A stretch of 64,000 bases of DNA from positions 59,529-123,528 of the forward strand of contig NZ_VRTT01000010.1 of assembly GCF_008017805.1 (NCBI RefSeq). Direction: 5' to 3'. The translations under genes and the position numbers were made by a program. The notes beneath the pieces are model-generated. The model was not told where the DNA came from. It ran no database searches and saw nothing but the letters and a program-made list of their open reading frames with translations. The stretch is from Paenibacillus sp. N3.4. Lineage in GTDB: Bacteria > Bacillota > Bacilli > Paenibacillales > NBRC-103111. Below, piece after piece: positions 1 to 8,237 of this stretch (the stretch's first letter is position 1; each line of letters opens with the position of its first letter).

Positions 1-116
1 AAACAGCACACCCTCTCCCACGCCTCAATCAAAAATCCTTCTATTTCCTTTAGACGAGAACTTATCTGTTTGGTTGCGCGAACTTATTTTCCGTCGACTT
101 GGGATCAGCGTCCTTC

Positions 117-145
117 TTGTACGAAAACCAATGATAGGTTAAGAT
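117..145 (+). promoter_or_regulatory. Candidate sigma-A promoter for the first riboswitch leader
   Basis: TTGTAC at 117-122 and TAAGAT at 140-145 are separated by 17 bases, about 40 bases before the riboswitch aptamer begins. The match to TTGACA/TATAAT is moderate. The rest of 1-180 holds no convincing gene. A short dyad ATGAGT/ACTCAT lies at about 151-167. Confidence 0.4.
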
Positions 146-185
146 AAAGAATGAGTTTATGACTCATTCAATTTCATATCGGATT

Positions 186-404
186 TAGGTGCTTGCTGAT
201 TATGTATGCATACAATCGGTAAGCTTAAAAGGGAAGTTTGGTTTGAAGCCAACGCGGTCCCGCCACTGTAACAGAGAAGTCAACGTCACTATGCCACTGA
301 TCGCTGGATTGGGAAGGCTGACGTTTGATGATGATCCTGAAGCCAGGAGACCTGCCTAGATCTGCGCACTGTTATGTACCTACGGGAGATAGGGAGGTGT
401 TAGA
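186..404 (+). promoter_or_regulatory. Cobalamin riboswitch (leader of ABC transporter/ferredoxin operon)
   Basis: The aptamer hallmarks are present in order: the core GCCACTGT near 262-269, a second GCCACTG near 293-299, GGGAAGG near 311-317, GATGATCCTGAAGCCAGGAGACCTGCC spread over 328-357, and a 5-prime hairpin at about 191-224. This is the conserved B12-box region of the cobalamin riboswitch family. The 3-prime part (378-404) is identical to that of the metE riboswitch further right, and probably forms the P13 kissing-loop stem. A terminator follows at once, so B12 binding is expected to stop transcription of the downstream operon. Confidence 0.95.
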
Positions 405-427
405 TGAACTATTCGCATATAATCGAT

Positions 428-470
428 AGGCGTCTTTCCCTTTGTTTGAAGAGGGGAGGACGCCTTTTTT
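428..470 (+). terminator. Riboswitch-controlled intrinsic terminator
   Basis: AGGCGTC near 428-434 pairs with GACGCCT near 459-465, extended by TTTCCC/GGGGAG inside the arms and followed by six T. It lies between the cobalamin aptamer and the first gene of the operon, as expected for a transcription-terminating expression platform. Confidence 0.9.
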
Positions 471-569
471 AGTTGACAAAACAGCAAAACTCATGAATAA
501 TTGTTTAAATGTAATATTTACAATTAAACAAAAGAATTCATTACACACTCACAGGAGGTTCTTCCAGCT

Positions 570-1469
570 ATGTTTACAACCTATAAAAGCAAATATGCTC
601 GAATTACTTTGATCTTATCCATTCTTATCTTGGTCTTGTCTGCTTGTTCGAATCCAAAAAGCCAAACAGTCAAAGAATCCACACCTGCTTCTGTGGTGCC
701 CGCCAAAGAACAAGTGCTCAAATATGTGACTCTCAATATGCCTCGATCGCTAGATCCAACGAATATTGACGCGCAGCGCATTACTTCCGATGGAATCGCA
801 GAACCGCTTGTGTATCAGAATGATGATGGATCGATACGCCCATGGTTAGCCAGATCGTGGAAGAACGTAGAACCTACTGTCTGGGAGGTAGAATTGCAGC
901 AGAATGTTAAGTTCTGGAGTGGGGCTGTGATGGATGCAGCTGCCGTAAAGGCTGCTTTGGAGCGTCATCAGAAGCTAAACAAACGTGGCCCCTCTCAGCT
1001 CGGCGGTGTTCAGTTTATCGTCAAGGATGCGACACATCTGCAAATCAAAACGCCAAAGCCTGATCCTTCCTTTATTTTTAAATTAGCAGCCTTTGCTATA
1101 CATAATGCGGCGCAAGCGGATTTGATCGGTGATAAATTTAATAAAGAGACTGATCTGACCGGATTTATGAAGCCAATCCAATTCACACCGGGAGAATTAT
1201 TGATTGCAGAAGCATTTCCCGGATACTGGGGAGAAAAACCGAAGCTGCAGCGATTGGAAGCCAGACTTGGTACGGATGGACAATCTAGATTGCTCGCGCT
1301 TAAAAATGGCGATGCAGATGGCGATATGAATGTTGAAGTGGAGCAGCGGGTGTCCTATGAGAAGGATGCGAAATTTCAGACTTACTTCCCGATTGGCAGT
1401 ACGTCGAACCTATGGTTGAATATTAAAAAAGTGCCTTCTCTTCAGGACAATGTCAACGAATGTGTATAG
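570..1469 (+). pseudogene. Truncated ABC substrate-binding lipoprotein (peptide/nickel family, SBP_bac_5)
   Basis: This is the first gene after the riboswitch. It starts at ATG 570 behind an AGGAGG site and begins with a lipoprotein signal (hydrophobic residues 12-25, lipobox LSAC with Cys26). The next about 270 residues look like the N-terminal half of a NikA/OppA-type binding protein (motifs RSLDPTN, PLVYQND, WLARSW, VKFWSGA). Family members are usually about 500-540 residues; here the frame runs out at 299. The reading frame stops just after a sequence resembling the conserved SLQDxxVR region, where the DNA switches to an ATPase gene in another frame. The likely substrate is cobalt, nickel or a corrinoid, inferred only from the B12 riboswitch. 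It is unlikely to work as a transporter part because its C-terminal lobe and the permeases are missing. Confidence 0.8.
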
Positions 1470-1792
1470 CTCGTGCCCTCGTTGCTAATCCGGAACTAAT
1501 CATTCTGGATGAATGTCTCTCGGCGCTGGATGTCTCGGTTCAAGCGCAGGTCATTGAACTGCTCCAATCCTTACATAAATCTCGTAAACTCAGCTATTTA
1601 TTTATCTCTCATGATATTACGGTGGTTGCTTCGATATGTAAACGTATATTGGTCATGCATGAAGGCGTCTTGGTGGAACAGGGGAGGACAAGCGAACTAA
1701 TGGGGAACCCGCAGCACCCTTATACCCAGTCTTTAATGGCTGATGTGCCGCAGTATCCGAGCTTTGTTTTAGAAGAAGGAGGAAAAAAATGA
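1445..1792 (+). pseudogene. C-terminal fragment of an oligopeptide/nickel-type ABC ATPase
   Basis: Reading back from the stop at 1792, this frame encodes the last third of a DppF/OppF/NikE-type ATPase: a partial signature motif (SSGQCQR, where LSGGQ would be expected), Walker B (LIILDE), D-loop (SALD), H-loop (FISHD) and the family-typical C-terminal HPYTQSL tail. The Walker A half is absent. The first ATG in frame is at 1460, overlapping the end of the truncated binding-protein gene in a different frame. The fragment cannot bind ATP productively. Its stop overlaps the ATG of the following ferredoxin gene (ATGA), so it may still couple translation to that gene. Confidence 0.8.
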
Positions 1793-2154
1793 GTACTTGG
1801 GATTTATCTACCGTTCAGCATCATGTGTTAATTTGTAATGGCGGTTCTTGCCTAAAGAAATTGGGTGACGAGACCACCCTAGCCATCCGAGATGAGATTG
1901 CATGTCACGGAGCAGAGAATCTGATTCATACGACGAGAACACGGTGCAATGGTCGCTGTGAAGATGCTTGTGTGGTAACGGTATACCCGCAAGGGATTTG
2001 GTACAAAGAGATGACGCCTGAGCTTGGAAGAAGACTTGTGCGAGAACACTTGCTGAATGGCCAACCGATAGAAGAGAATATGATATACAGCTATGCGGAA
2101 ACCTTTGTGCCGACAGGTAACGGAAGTGCAGGTAAAAGTCGAGCCGCGAAATAA
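1789..2154 (+). CDS. Thioredoxin-like [2Fe-2S] ferredoxin family protein
   Basis: A 121-residue soluble protein with Cys16, Cys21, Cys38, Cys52, Cys56 and Cys60; the C-x4-C and C-x3-C-x3-C clusters fit the (2Fe-2S) ferredoxin family with a thioredoxin-like fold. Start ATG 1789 is behind AAGGAGG and overlaps the stop of the ATPase fragment (ATGA). It is the last gene of a cobalamin-riboswitch operon, which suggests a redox role in cobalt or corrinoid handling; that role is inference. The gene itself looks intact even though the transporter genes before it are deleted, so it may still be expressed when B12 is low. Confidence 0.85.
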   Translation: MSTWDLSTVQHHVLICNGGSCLKKLGDETTLAIRDEIACHGAENLIHTTRTRCNGRCEDACVVTVYPQGIWYKEMTPELGRRLVREHLLNGQPIEENMIYSYAETFVPTGNGSAGKSRAAK

Positions 2155-2202
2155 ATGGAACGTATGCCCACGCTGCGTGCCTACAAACGTGTGACAACAA
2201 AA

Positions 2203-2243
2203 AAGACCTAGCGGACTAAATCTTAATTCCCGTTAGGTCTTTC
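2203..2243. terminator. Bidirectional terminator between ferredoxin gene and metE
   Basis: AAGACCTAGCGG pairs with CCGTTAGGTCTT around a 15-base loop, with an A-run on the left and T-rich sequence on the right. It can end both the rightward ferredoxin operon and the leftward metE transcript. Confidence 0.8.
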
Positions 2244-2259
2244 GTATTTTGTTTTATAG

Positions 2260-4557
2260 TTATTGAATCGCTGCCAGTTTTCTTTCTCTAAACAATTTCG
2301 CGGCCTCTACCATGACTCTGAGAGAAGCGATGGTTTCTTCTTTGCTTCTTGTTTTGAGACCGCAATCCGGATTGATCCAGAATAGTTCAGGCTCTAATAC
2401 TTGGAGTGCTCGCTCTATCATCTCTACCATTTCTTCAACAGATGGCACACGAGGACTATGAATATCGTAGACACCTAATCCGATGCCTTGATCATAAGTG
2501 TGCTCTTCAAAGCTGTGAATCAATTCGCCGTGGCTGCGGGAAGTTTCAATGGAGATGACGTCCGCGTCCAGGGCGCGGATGGAATCGATGATATCGTGGA
2601 ATTCGCAGTAGCACATATGCGTATGAATTTGCGTCGTATCTCGGACAGTAGCTGTGGATAAACGGAAGGCCAGTACCGACCAATCCAGATATGCTTGCCA
2701 GTCTTGCTTTTTGAGGGGCAGTCCTTCACGAAGCGCCGGTTCATCGACTTGGATCATTTCGATGCCTGCTTGTTCCAAGGCTTCTACTTCTTCACGAAGC
2801 GCCAAAGCAATTTGATAAGCAACTTGCTCCCGCGTAATATCACTGCGAACGAAGGACCAGTTCAGAATCGTAATAGGACCTGTCAGCATGCCTTTAACAG
2901 GCTTCTGTGTCAGAGATTGCGCGTAGGCTGTTTCCTTAACGGTCATGGCTTCAACGAATTCCACATCACCGAAAATGATAGGGGGTTTTACACAGCGGGA
3001 ACCGTAGGACTGCACCCAACCATTCGAAGTGAAGGCGAAGCCAACCAGCTTCTCTCCGAAAAATTCGACCATATCGGTACGCTCGAATTCCCCATGAACG
3101 AGCACATCTAGTCCCAACTCCTCTTGCAGCGCAATCCAGTGACCAATTTGCTCTTGGATAAACTGCTCATATTGCTCTGGCGTCCATTGTCCGTTTCTCC
3201 AATTTTTGCGTGCATTGCGCACTTCAATCGTTTGCGGAAAGGAACCAATCGTCGTTGTCGGCAAGAAGGGAAGCTGCCATTTCGCTTCCTGGATACCTCT
3301 ACGAGCCGTAAAGCTGCTATTTCTTGCAGCTGGAAGACTGGCGATATTCGCAGTTGCTTCTTGAACATTCCGTTTGTTCCGATACGCGGAAGTGTTTAAT
3401 GCTGAAAGGACTTTTTGATTACTGGCTAACTCAGCAGCTACAGACGTTTTACCTACGTTTATTGCCTTCGTTATAAGAGTGATCTCATCCAGCTTTTGTT
3501 CGGCAAATGCCAAAGCATCGAGCAGGATCGGCTCAAGCTTGACTTCTTTGCGAGTCGAAACAGGCACATGAAGCAAACTGGATGAAGGCTGGATCAGAAG
3601 TCGATCATTTGATACGAAGGAAGAAATCATGTGTAGAAGATCCAATTTTTGCGTGAGATCAGCTTGCCAAATATTTCTTCCGTCAATTATGCCAGCTGCC
3701 AAAACTTTGTCCGAAGGGAAGCCGTAGGATTGAATCTGCTTTAAGTTGGCTTCTAATCCATGAACGAAGTCTAAACCGATACCGTGAACAGGAAGCTGAA
3801 TGAGATCTTCGTAGTGCTCAACGGAATCGAAATACGTTTGTAAGATCAGTTTCAGATTAGGAGCCGCTTTGGCAAGCGTTGCGTAAATATGCTGGATGCG
3901 ACTGATATCCGATTTGGCTAACGATTGCACGAAGATCGGCTCATCGATTTGAACATATGTGGCCCCTTCTTGTTCGAGCTCTGCCAATATTTGCGTATAA
4001 AGAGGAAGTAATTCTTCTATAAGCGCATCGATTTGATCGGATTTATAGCCTTTAGACAGCTTAAGAAACGTGTACAAACCAATAATGACGGGCTTTCCAT
4101 CAATACCTAGTTTTTCTTTGGCTTCACGGTAAGCTTCCAGCGGTTTGTTGACGGTTAAAGTGGGTTTCGCCTCGTTTAATTCCGGTACAATATAATGGTA
4201 ATTGGTATTGAACCATTTGGTCATTTCGCAAGCTGTTGCCCCTTGACTTCCGCGGGCCATTGCATAGTAAGTAGAGAGGGGAACAACACCGCCTTCATAG
4301 GGAAATCGCTTAGGAACGAGTCCGAACATAGTGGCTGTATCCAGCATGTGATCGTAGAGACTGAAATCACCGACAGGGATAAGGTCGACTCCCTTGGCTT
4401 GTTGCAATTTGAGATTATCGAGTCGAATCTGTTCAATTTGCTTATTAAAGGCAAGTTCTTCAACTTTACCTGACCAGAATGCTTCTAAAGCCTTTTTCCA
4501 TTCTCTGTTTTCTCCGATTCTTGGATAACCAAGGTTACTGCTTAATGTATGACTCAT
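2260..4557 (-). CDS. metE: Cobalamin-independent methionine synthase MetE
   Basis: This 765-residue enzyme transfers the methyl group of 5-methyltetrahydropteroyl-triglutamate to homocysteine to make methionine without B12. Length matches the family. The zinc/homocysteine ligands are visible as His647 and Cys649 (HTHMC), Glu671 (SIETS) and Cys732 (NPDCG). Two barrel halves are present; the N-terminal half starts with the typical LGYPRIG motif. The ATG at 4557 is preceded by AGGAGG. Upstream lies a cobalamin riboswitch plus terminator, the classic arrangement by which B12 represses the B12-independent isozyme. Convergent with the ferredoxin gene across a shared terminator. Confidence 0.97.
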   Translation of the reverse strand: MSHTLSSNLGYPRIGENREWKKALEAFWSGKVEELAFNKQIEQIRLDNLKLQQAKGVDLIPVGDFSLYDHMLDTATMFGLVPKRFPYEGGVVPLSTYYAMARGSQGATACEMTKWFNTNYHYIVPELNEAKPTLTVNKPLEAYREAKEKLGIDGKPVIIGLYTFLKLSKGYKSDQIDALIEELLPLYTQILAELEQEGATYVQIDEPIFVQSLAKSDISRIQHIYATLAKAAPNLKLILQTYFDSVEHYEDLIQLPVHGIGLDFVHGLEANLKQIQSYGFPSDKVLAAGIIDGRNIWQADLTQKLDLLHMISSFVSNDRLLIQPSSSLLHVPVSTRKEVKLEPILLDALAFAEQKLDEITLITKAINVGKTSVAAELASNQKVLSALNTSAYRNKRNVQEATANIASLPAARNSSFTARRGIQEAKWQLPFLPTTTIGSFPQTIEVRNARKNWRNGQWTPEQYEQFIQEQIGHWIALQEELGLDVLVHGEFERTDMVEFFGEKLVGFAFTSNGWVQSYGSRCVKPPIIFGDVEFVEAMTVKETAYAQSLTQKPVKGMLTGPITILNWSFVRSDITREQVAYQIALALREEVEALEQAGIEMIQVDEPALREGLPLKKQDWQAYLDWSVLAFRLSTATVRDTTQIHTHMCYCEFHDIIDSIRALDADVISIETSRSHGELIHSFEEHTYDQGIGLGVYDIHSPRVPSVEEMVEMIERALQVLEPELFWINPDCGLKTRSKEETIASLRVMVEAAKLFRERKLAAIQ

Positions 4558-4595
4558 GAAAGTTTATGCCTCCTAGGCGTTATTTGGATAAAATC

Positions 4596-4643
4596 AAAAA
4601 AGAGGTATCCTTAACCTGTTTGTAAAAAAGGTTAAAGATACCC
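4596..4643 (-). terminator. Riboswitch-controlled terminator before metE
   Basis: On the minus strand, GGTATCTTTAACC pairs with GGTTAAGGATACC, followed by six T. It sits between the cobalamin aptamer and metE and is the expected OFF structure. Confidence 0.9.
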
Positions 4644-4671
4644 CGTGTATGTGTGTACAGTGGTTGCCATC

Positions 4672-4882
4672 TCTAACACCTCCCTATCTCCCGTAGGTAA
4701 AGCAGTGCTGTCAGAATAGGCAGGTCTCCTGGCTCCAGAATCATCATCAAACGCCGGCCTTCCCAATCTTGCGATCAGTGGCAGTGATGGCGTTTATTCC
4801 TCTGTTACAGTGGCGGACGCGTCGGTATTGCACCGATCTTCCCTTTTAAGCGCTGGTTTGTCTTTGAAAAACCAGCGCACCT
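4672..4882 (-). promoter_or_regulatory. Cobalamin riboswitch (metE leader)
   Basis: Read on the minus strand it has a perfect 10-bp 5-prime hairpin (4850-4878), the core GCCACTGTAACAG, a second GCCACTG, TTGGGAAGGCCGG and the B12-box GATGATTCTGGAGCCAGGAG. The 27-base 3-prime segment at 4672-4698 is identical to that of the first riboswitch (378-404). It governs metE; B12 binding should favour the terminator at 4596-4643. Confidence 0.96.
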
Positions 4883-4937
4883 ATTCCCACAATATGCGAT
4901 TTTCATTGAATGTTACTGAATAAATATACAACTAATC

Positions 4938-5780
4938 TTATAAACATGCAAAGCTTTTTTCGAGAAGCTGCTTGAAATCTTCGATACTCTTAGGTGCTTT
5001 GTTGATCTGACGAGTTGTTTCAGGTAAAGAGAGCCATAATTCAAGCAGCATAGGAAGATCCAAACCTAACGTCTTTATCGCTTCCGAGTTGCTGAAAATC
5101 TCGTCAGGTGTACCTTCCATCACACACTTGCCTTGATCTAGGACTAACATCCAATCTGCCCATGAGTAAGCCAAGTTCATATCATGGGTCGCCATTACCA
5201 GCGTCATGCCGTTTGCTTGGATACGGTTAAGCTCTGCAAGAAGCTGCTGCTCCGATATCCGGTCCAAATAAGCCGTGGGCTCATCCAGCAGCAGCAGCTT
5301 GGGTTGAAGCACCAGAACCCCGGCTAGGGCGACACGCTTCTTTTGGCCAAGGCTCAAATGATGAATCGGCTTTTGCGCTAGATGTGTAAGATTCATCGTG
5401 TGCAGAATAGCCTCTGTTTGCTGCTTAATTTCCGCCTCCGGCAACCCGGCGTTGCGCAAGCCGTATGAAATATCTTCATAAGGTGTGTTCAGAATAAGCT
5501 GCTGTTCAGGGTCTTGGAAGACAAGGCCAACGTCTTGACGCAACTGTTTAAGCTCCTTGCGTGTGTACGTCAAAGGTTGGTTGTTCCACATTACCTGGCC
5601 GGAGGTAGGGGCATGAATGCCAATAGCCTGAAGGAAGAGTGTAGATTTGCCTGAGCCGTTATGCCCGCAAATGGCTGTCTTTTTGCCTGCTGGAATGCGA
5701 ATATTCATTTTGTTAAGAGCGTTTGCTTGTGTACCCGGGTAGCTAAACGTTACTTCAAGGGTTTCCAGAATTGAACTCAT
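4938..5780 (-). CDS. cbiO: Cobalt ECF transporter ATPase CbiO
   Basis: ATP-binding subunit of a CbiMNQO-type energy-coupling factor cobalt importer, on the inner face of the membrane. Walker A is GHNGSGKST (residues 39-47), then Q-loop VFQDPEQQ, signature LSLGQKKR, Walker B LLLLDEP and H-loop ATHD. I place the start at ATG 5780, giving 280 residues: GGAGGATC lies at the right distance and the ATG overlaps the cbiQ stop (ATGA). An earlier in-frame ATG at 5804 would add eight residues. It is the last gene of cbiMNQO. No terminator is evident between its stop and the metE riboswitch. Confidence 0.93.
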   Translation of the reverse strand: MSSILETLEVTFSYPGTQANALNKMNIRIPAGKKTAICGHNGSGKSTLFLQAIGIHAPTSGQVMWNNQPLTYTRKELKQLRQDVGLVFQDPEQQLILNTPYEDISYGLRNAGLPEAEIKQQTEAILHTMNLTHLAQKPIHHLSLGQKKRVALAGVLVLQPKLLLLDEPTAYLDRISEQQLLAELNRIQANGMTLVMATHDMNLAYSWADWMLVLDQGKCVMEGTPDEIFSNSEAIKTLGLDLPMLLELWLSLPETTRQINKAPKSIEDFKQLLEKSFACL

Positions 5781-6580
5781 CGGATGATCCTCCATCGAAG
5801 CCATATTTCTAAAAACAGCAATAAGAGGAACCCACAGCTGCTTTCCAGTTTATATCGAAAAGGCACAGGCCTTGCTTCATAAGGCGCGAAATGAATATCA
5901 TCCGTAAACCCTCTGGAAACGAGTCCGTTGGATATCGTGCGATAGCGCTGCATGGTCTTCATAAACAATTGGACGATCAGCATGGCTGTATCTTTCAATC
6001 TGTTAGAGAAGCCGGTTTGACCGCCTCTGGACTGCTGGGCGATAAACATATCGTGGGCAATTTCAAACAGAATAAACAGGAATCGGTACATAATCAGCAT
6101 GATTTCCAAGACGAGAGAGGGTACGCGAACTTTCTTCATCACCTGCAGCAGTTCCGAGAAGGGCGTACTGAACATGATGAACATCATACAGGAAAGGCTT
6201 GCTATAACTCGGGCAAATAAAAGAGCTGCCAGTCCTAAACCGGAAGTGGTTATCCATACACGCCACTGAAAAATGGAGATAGCTATGAACTGATCATGGG
6301 CTCCCAACGTTTCATGCAAGGGGCGAACATCAATAATTAAAGCGGGCAGGCTTCCTACAAAGAATAAGCAGGCCAGCCCGACAACTAGGAAATAATATTT
6401 GGTTGGAATTTGTGCGTAAACAATCGTCCAGATGGCCATCCAACAAGCGATAAGGACCTGAGTAACGGGATGCGAAAGATAAGAAAGCAGAAGCATGGCA
6501 ACAGCGAACCCGCATTTCCATAAGGGCGAAAGCGCCCGTAAGGAGTTTTGATAGGATAGCGTATCAATAAGCTTGATCAT
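5777..6580 (-). CDS. cbiQ: Cobalt ECF transporter T component CbiQ
   Basis: A 267-residue integral membrane protein with several hydrophobic segments, the transmembrane coupling subunit of the cobalt importer. The C-terminal half has the long helix and the Ala/Arg-rich coupling motifs typical of EcfT/CbiQ (AQQSRGG near residue 195 and SRGF near 225), which contact the ATPase. ATG 6580 overlaps the cbiN stop (ATGA) and its stop overlaps the cbiO start, so translation is likely coupled throughout the operon. Confidence 0.92.
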   Translation of the reverse strand: MIKLIDTLSYQNSLRALSPLWKCGFAVAMLLLSYLSHPVTQVLIACWMAIWTIVYAQIPTKYYFLVVGLACLFFVGSLPALIIDVRPLHETLGAHDQFIAISIFQWRVWITTSGLGLAALLFARVIASLSCMMFIMFSTPFSELLQVMKKVRVPSLVLEIMLIMYRFLFILFEIAHDMFIAQQSRGGQTGFSNRLKDTAMLIVQLFMKTMQRYRTISNGLVSRGFTDDIHFAPYEARPVPFRYKLESSCGFLLLLFLEIWLRWRIIR

Positions 6581-6861
6581 TGGGCTTTATTTTTGGATGC
6601 TCTTCCTTTAAACACGCCAAAAGCAAAACCAATAAAACCAGCTCCGATAGCAGCTTGCAGGGCAAATAGCATGCTTTCTGTTTCCGGAGGCAATTCGAAT
6701 AAAGAAGAGAACCATGGCGTGTAGGAAGGATGAAGCATTTTGATCACATTTTCAGCGGCATCGTCGGCACCACCGAATTCGCCTTTGACAAAAATCAATG
6801 GTAGAACAGCTAGTAAAACAACACTGACGGCCATCAACATATTTTTCATGCGATTACTCAT
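6577..6861 (-). CDS. cbiN: Cobalt transport accessory protein CbiN
   Basis: A 94-residue protein with two hydrophobic helices (about residues 8-25 and 66-83) and a short acidic outer loop containing FGGADDAAE, as in CbiN. CbiN works with CbiM to load cobalt into the substrate-binding site. The gene lies between cbiM and cbiQ and overlaps cbiQ by four bases. Full length for the family. Confidence 0.92.
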   Translation of the reverse strand: MSNRMKNMLMAVSVVLLAVLPLIFVKGEFGGADDAAENVIKMLHPSYTPWFSSLFELPPETESMLFALQAAIGAGFIGFAFGVFKGRASKNKAQ

Positions 6862-6863
6862 GT

Positions 6864-7631
6864 TTACTGCACACCTTTCATTTTACGTTGGAGAATAGAC
6901 AGCTCATTGGGGCTGTAGGATTGTAGCCAGTTCCATATTAATACCGTTAAAATCCCTTCACTAATAGCTAACGGAATTTGTGTGATGGCAAAAATGCCGC
7001 CGAATTTCAAGAACGATGTAAGAAATCCTCCATGCTCCGCTGGAAAAGCAAGAGCCAATTGAATCGAAGTAACTACATACGTAGACAAATCAGCGAGTGC
7101 AGCGGCAAGGAAAATTGACCACTTTTGTTTGCCTGTTGTTTTCATCATGGATTTATAGATGAAGTAACCAACAATAGGCCCTGAGACAGCCATAGAGAAT
7201 GCGTTAGCGCCGAGTGTGGTTAAACCGCCATGTGCTAGCAGGACGGCTTGAAACAGCAAGACGATCGAACCCAGAACACTCATTGGCAGAGGGCCAAACA
7301 TGACAGCACCTAGACCTGTTCCAGTTGGATGCGAGCTGCTTCCGGTCACGGAAGGGATTTTCAGCGCCGAAAGAACAAAAGTAAATGCGCCTGCGAGACC
7401 GATCATGATTTTCAGTTCGGGATTTTCTTTCGTAATTTTGATTAATGAACGAAGGCCTAAGAAAAAGAAAGGAAGAAAAGCAGCCCACCAAAATATCGCC
7501 CAGCCTACAGGCAAAAATCCTTCCATAATGTGCATGGCATGAGCTGATTCAGGTTCATTAATGAACAGATAGAGGCCAAAACCCATTACAACCAGTAAAA
7601 AATTCAACCATTTTGTCTTTTTAGTCTTCAA
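6864..7631 (-). CDS. cbiM: Cobalt ECF transporter substrate-binding component CbiM
   Basis: The 255-residue membrane S-component that binds Co2+. It has a cleavable-looking N-terminal signal ending SAHA at residue 32; the mature protein would start Met33-His34-Ile-Met-Glu, the conserved N-terminal metal-binding loop of CbiM/NikM. Further conserved features are SSSHPTGTG and [13 protein letters not shown], both with histidines. Start is TTG 7631, seven bases after AAGGAGG. First gene of cbiMNQO, under its own cobalamin riboswitch and terminator. Confidence 0.95.
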   Translation of the reverse strand: MKTKKTKWLNFLLVVMGFGLYLFINEPESAHAMHIMEGFLPVGWAIFWWAAFLPFFFLGLRSLIKITKENPELKIMIGLAGAFTFVLSALKIPSVTGSSSHPTGTGLGAVMFGPLPMSVLGSIVLLFQAVLLAHGGLTTLGANAFSMAVSGPIVGYFIYKSMMKTTGKQKWSIFLAAALADLSTYVVTSIQLALAFPAEHGGFLTSFLKFGGIFAITQIPLAISEGILTVLIWNWLQSYSPNELSILQRKMKGVQ

Positions 7632-7663
7632 GCTACATCCTCCTTGATAGGGATAAAGTGAAC

Positions 7664-7694
7664 AAAAAAAAGGCTAATCCTAGTAGGACTGGCC
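7664..7694 (-). terminator. Riboswitch-controlled terminator before cbiM
   Basis: On the minus strand GGCCAGTCCT pairs with AGGATTAGCC (one wobble and one mismatch) around ACT, followed by eight T. It lies between the third cobalamin aptamer and cbiM. Confidence 0.8.
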
Positions 7695-7785
7695 GTGGGT
7701 ACGTGCGAATAGATGACAACCGAAATTCGTGTTGTCATAAGATTGTACGTACACCGCTCCTTTCCACGAAGGTTTCTGGGTGTAT

Positions 7786-7958
7786 AAATGAAGGTAGGTC
7801 TCCTGGCTCTCGGATCGTCATTTTCTTTCGCCTTCCCTGAATGGTTCTCAAGTGACATGATGGAAAGAAACTCCCCGAATACAGTGGCGGGACCGCTCGG
7901 GACTTTCACCCGATTCCCTGTTACCCCTTGTTTTACGCAAGGGCACCTCATTTATTCA
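7786..7958 (-). promoter_or_regulatory. Cobalamin riboswitch (cbiMNQO leader)
   Basis: On the minus strand: GGTGCCCTTGCG hairpin, GGGAATCGGGTGAAAGTCCCGAGCG, core GTCCCGCCACTGT, CATGTCACTTGAGAACC, GGGAAGGCG and the B12-box GATCCGAGAGCCAGGAGACC. Its stem-loop details differ from the other two riboswitches, so it is an older or separately acquired copy. A weak promoter (TTGTGC, 17 bases, CATAAT, minus strand) may lie around 7967-7995. Confidence 0.94.
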
Positions 7959-7972
7959 TATTATGCAATTGA

Positions 7973-8123
7973 ATTAAGTATAGCACAAAAAGGAAGAGTC
8001 GTAGCATTAGATTGGCTGCTTTTTCAAAAGGTTCATTCCGTTGAGCTGGCTTTAGATGGAGTGAAATGTGACGATTTTGTGTATATGGATACTGAACGGA
8101 AGTACGGGGAGGAGCTGAACTAA
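7973..8123 (+). other. Coding-like remnant of unknown origin
   Basis: A stop-free stretch of about 50 codons ending with TAA at 8121-8123 and with coding-like codon use (…GRVVALDWLLFQKVHS…). It has no ribosome-binding site or start of its own: the open frame simply runs in from the riboswitch DNA. It may be the 3-prime end of a lost gene. I do not recognise the product, and chance is possible. Confidence 0.25.
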
Positions 8124-8195
8124 GTGCAACAACTATGGGGGGCCAAAATATAGTATTATATAGAAGGAAATTACAGCTCTATTACTGGAAACAAC

Positions 8196-8227
8196 AAAAA
8201 GACCGCGATTTCTCGCGATCTTTTTTT
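8196..8227 (-). terminator. Terminator downstream of tRNA-Arg
   Basis: GATCGCGAGAAATCGCGGTC forms a compact hairpin flanked by A- and T-runs on either side. On the minus strand it follows the tRNA gene by a few bases. Confidence 0.8.
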
Positions 8228-8237
8228 ACTTGCAGAA

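Noticed and set aside
1808..2200. 130-codon antisense frame over the ferredoxin gene
   Set aside because: No ribosome-binding site; the plus-strand ferredoxin has a good start, operon context and conserved cysteines.
7788..7972. Open frame on the plus strand across the cbiM riboswitch
   Set aside because: It lies over the complement of a structured aptamer, has no ribosome-binding site, and its codons mirror riboswitch conserved blocks.
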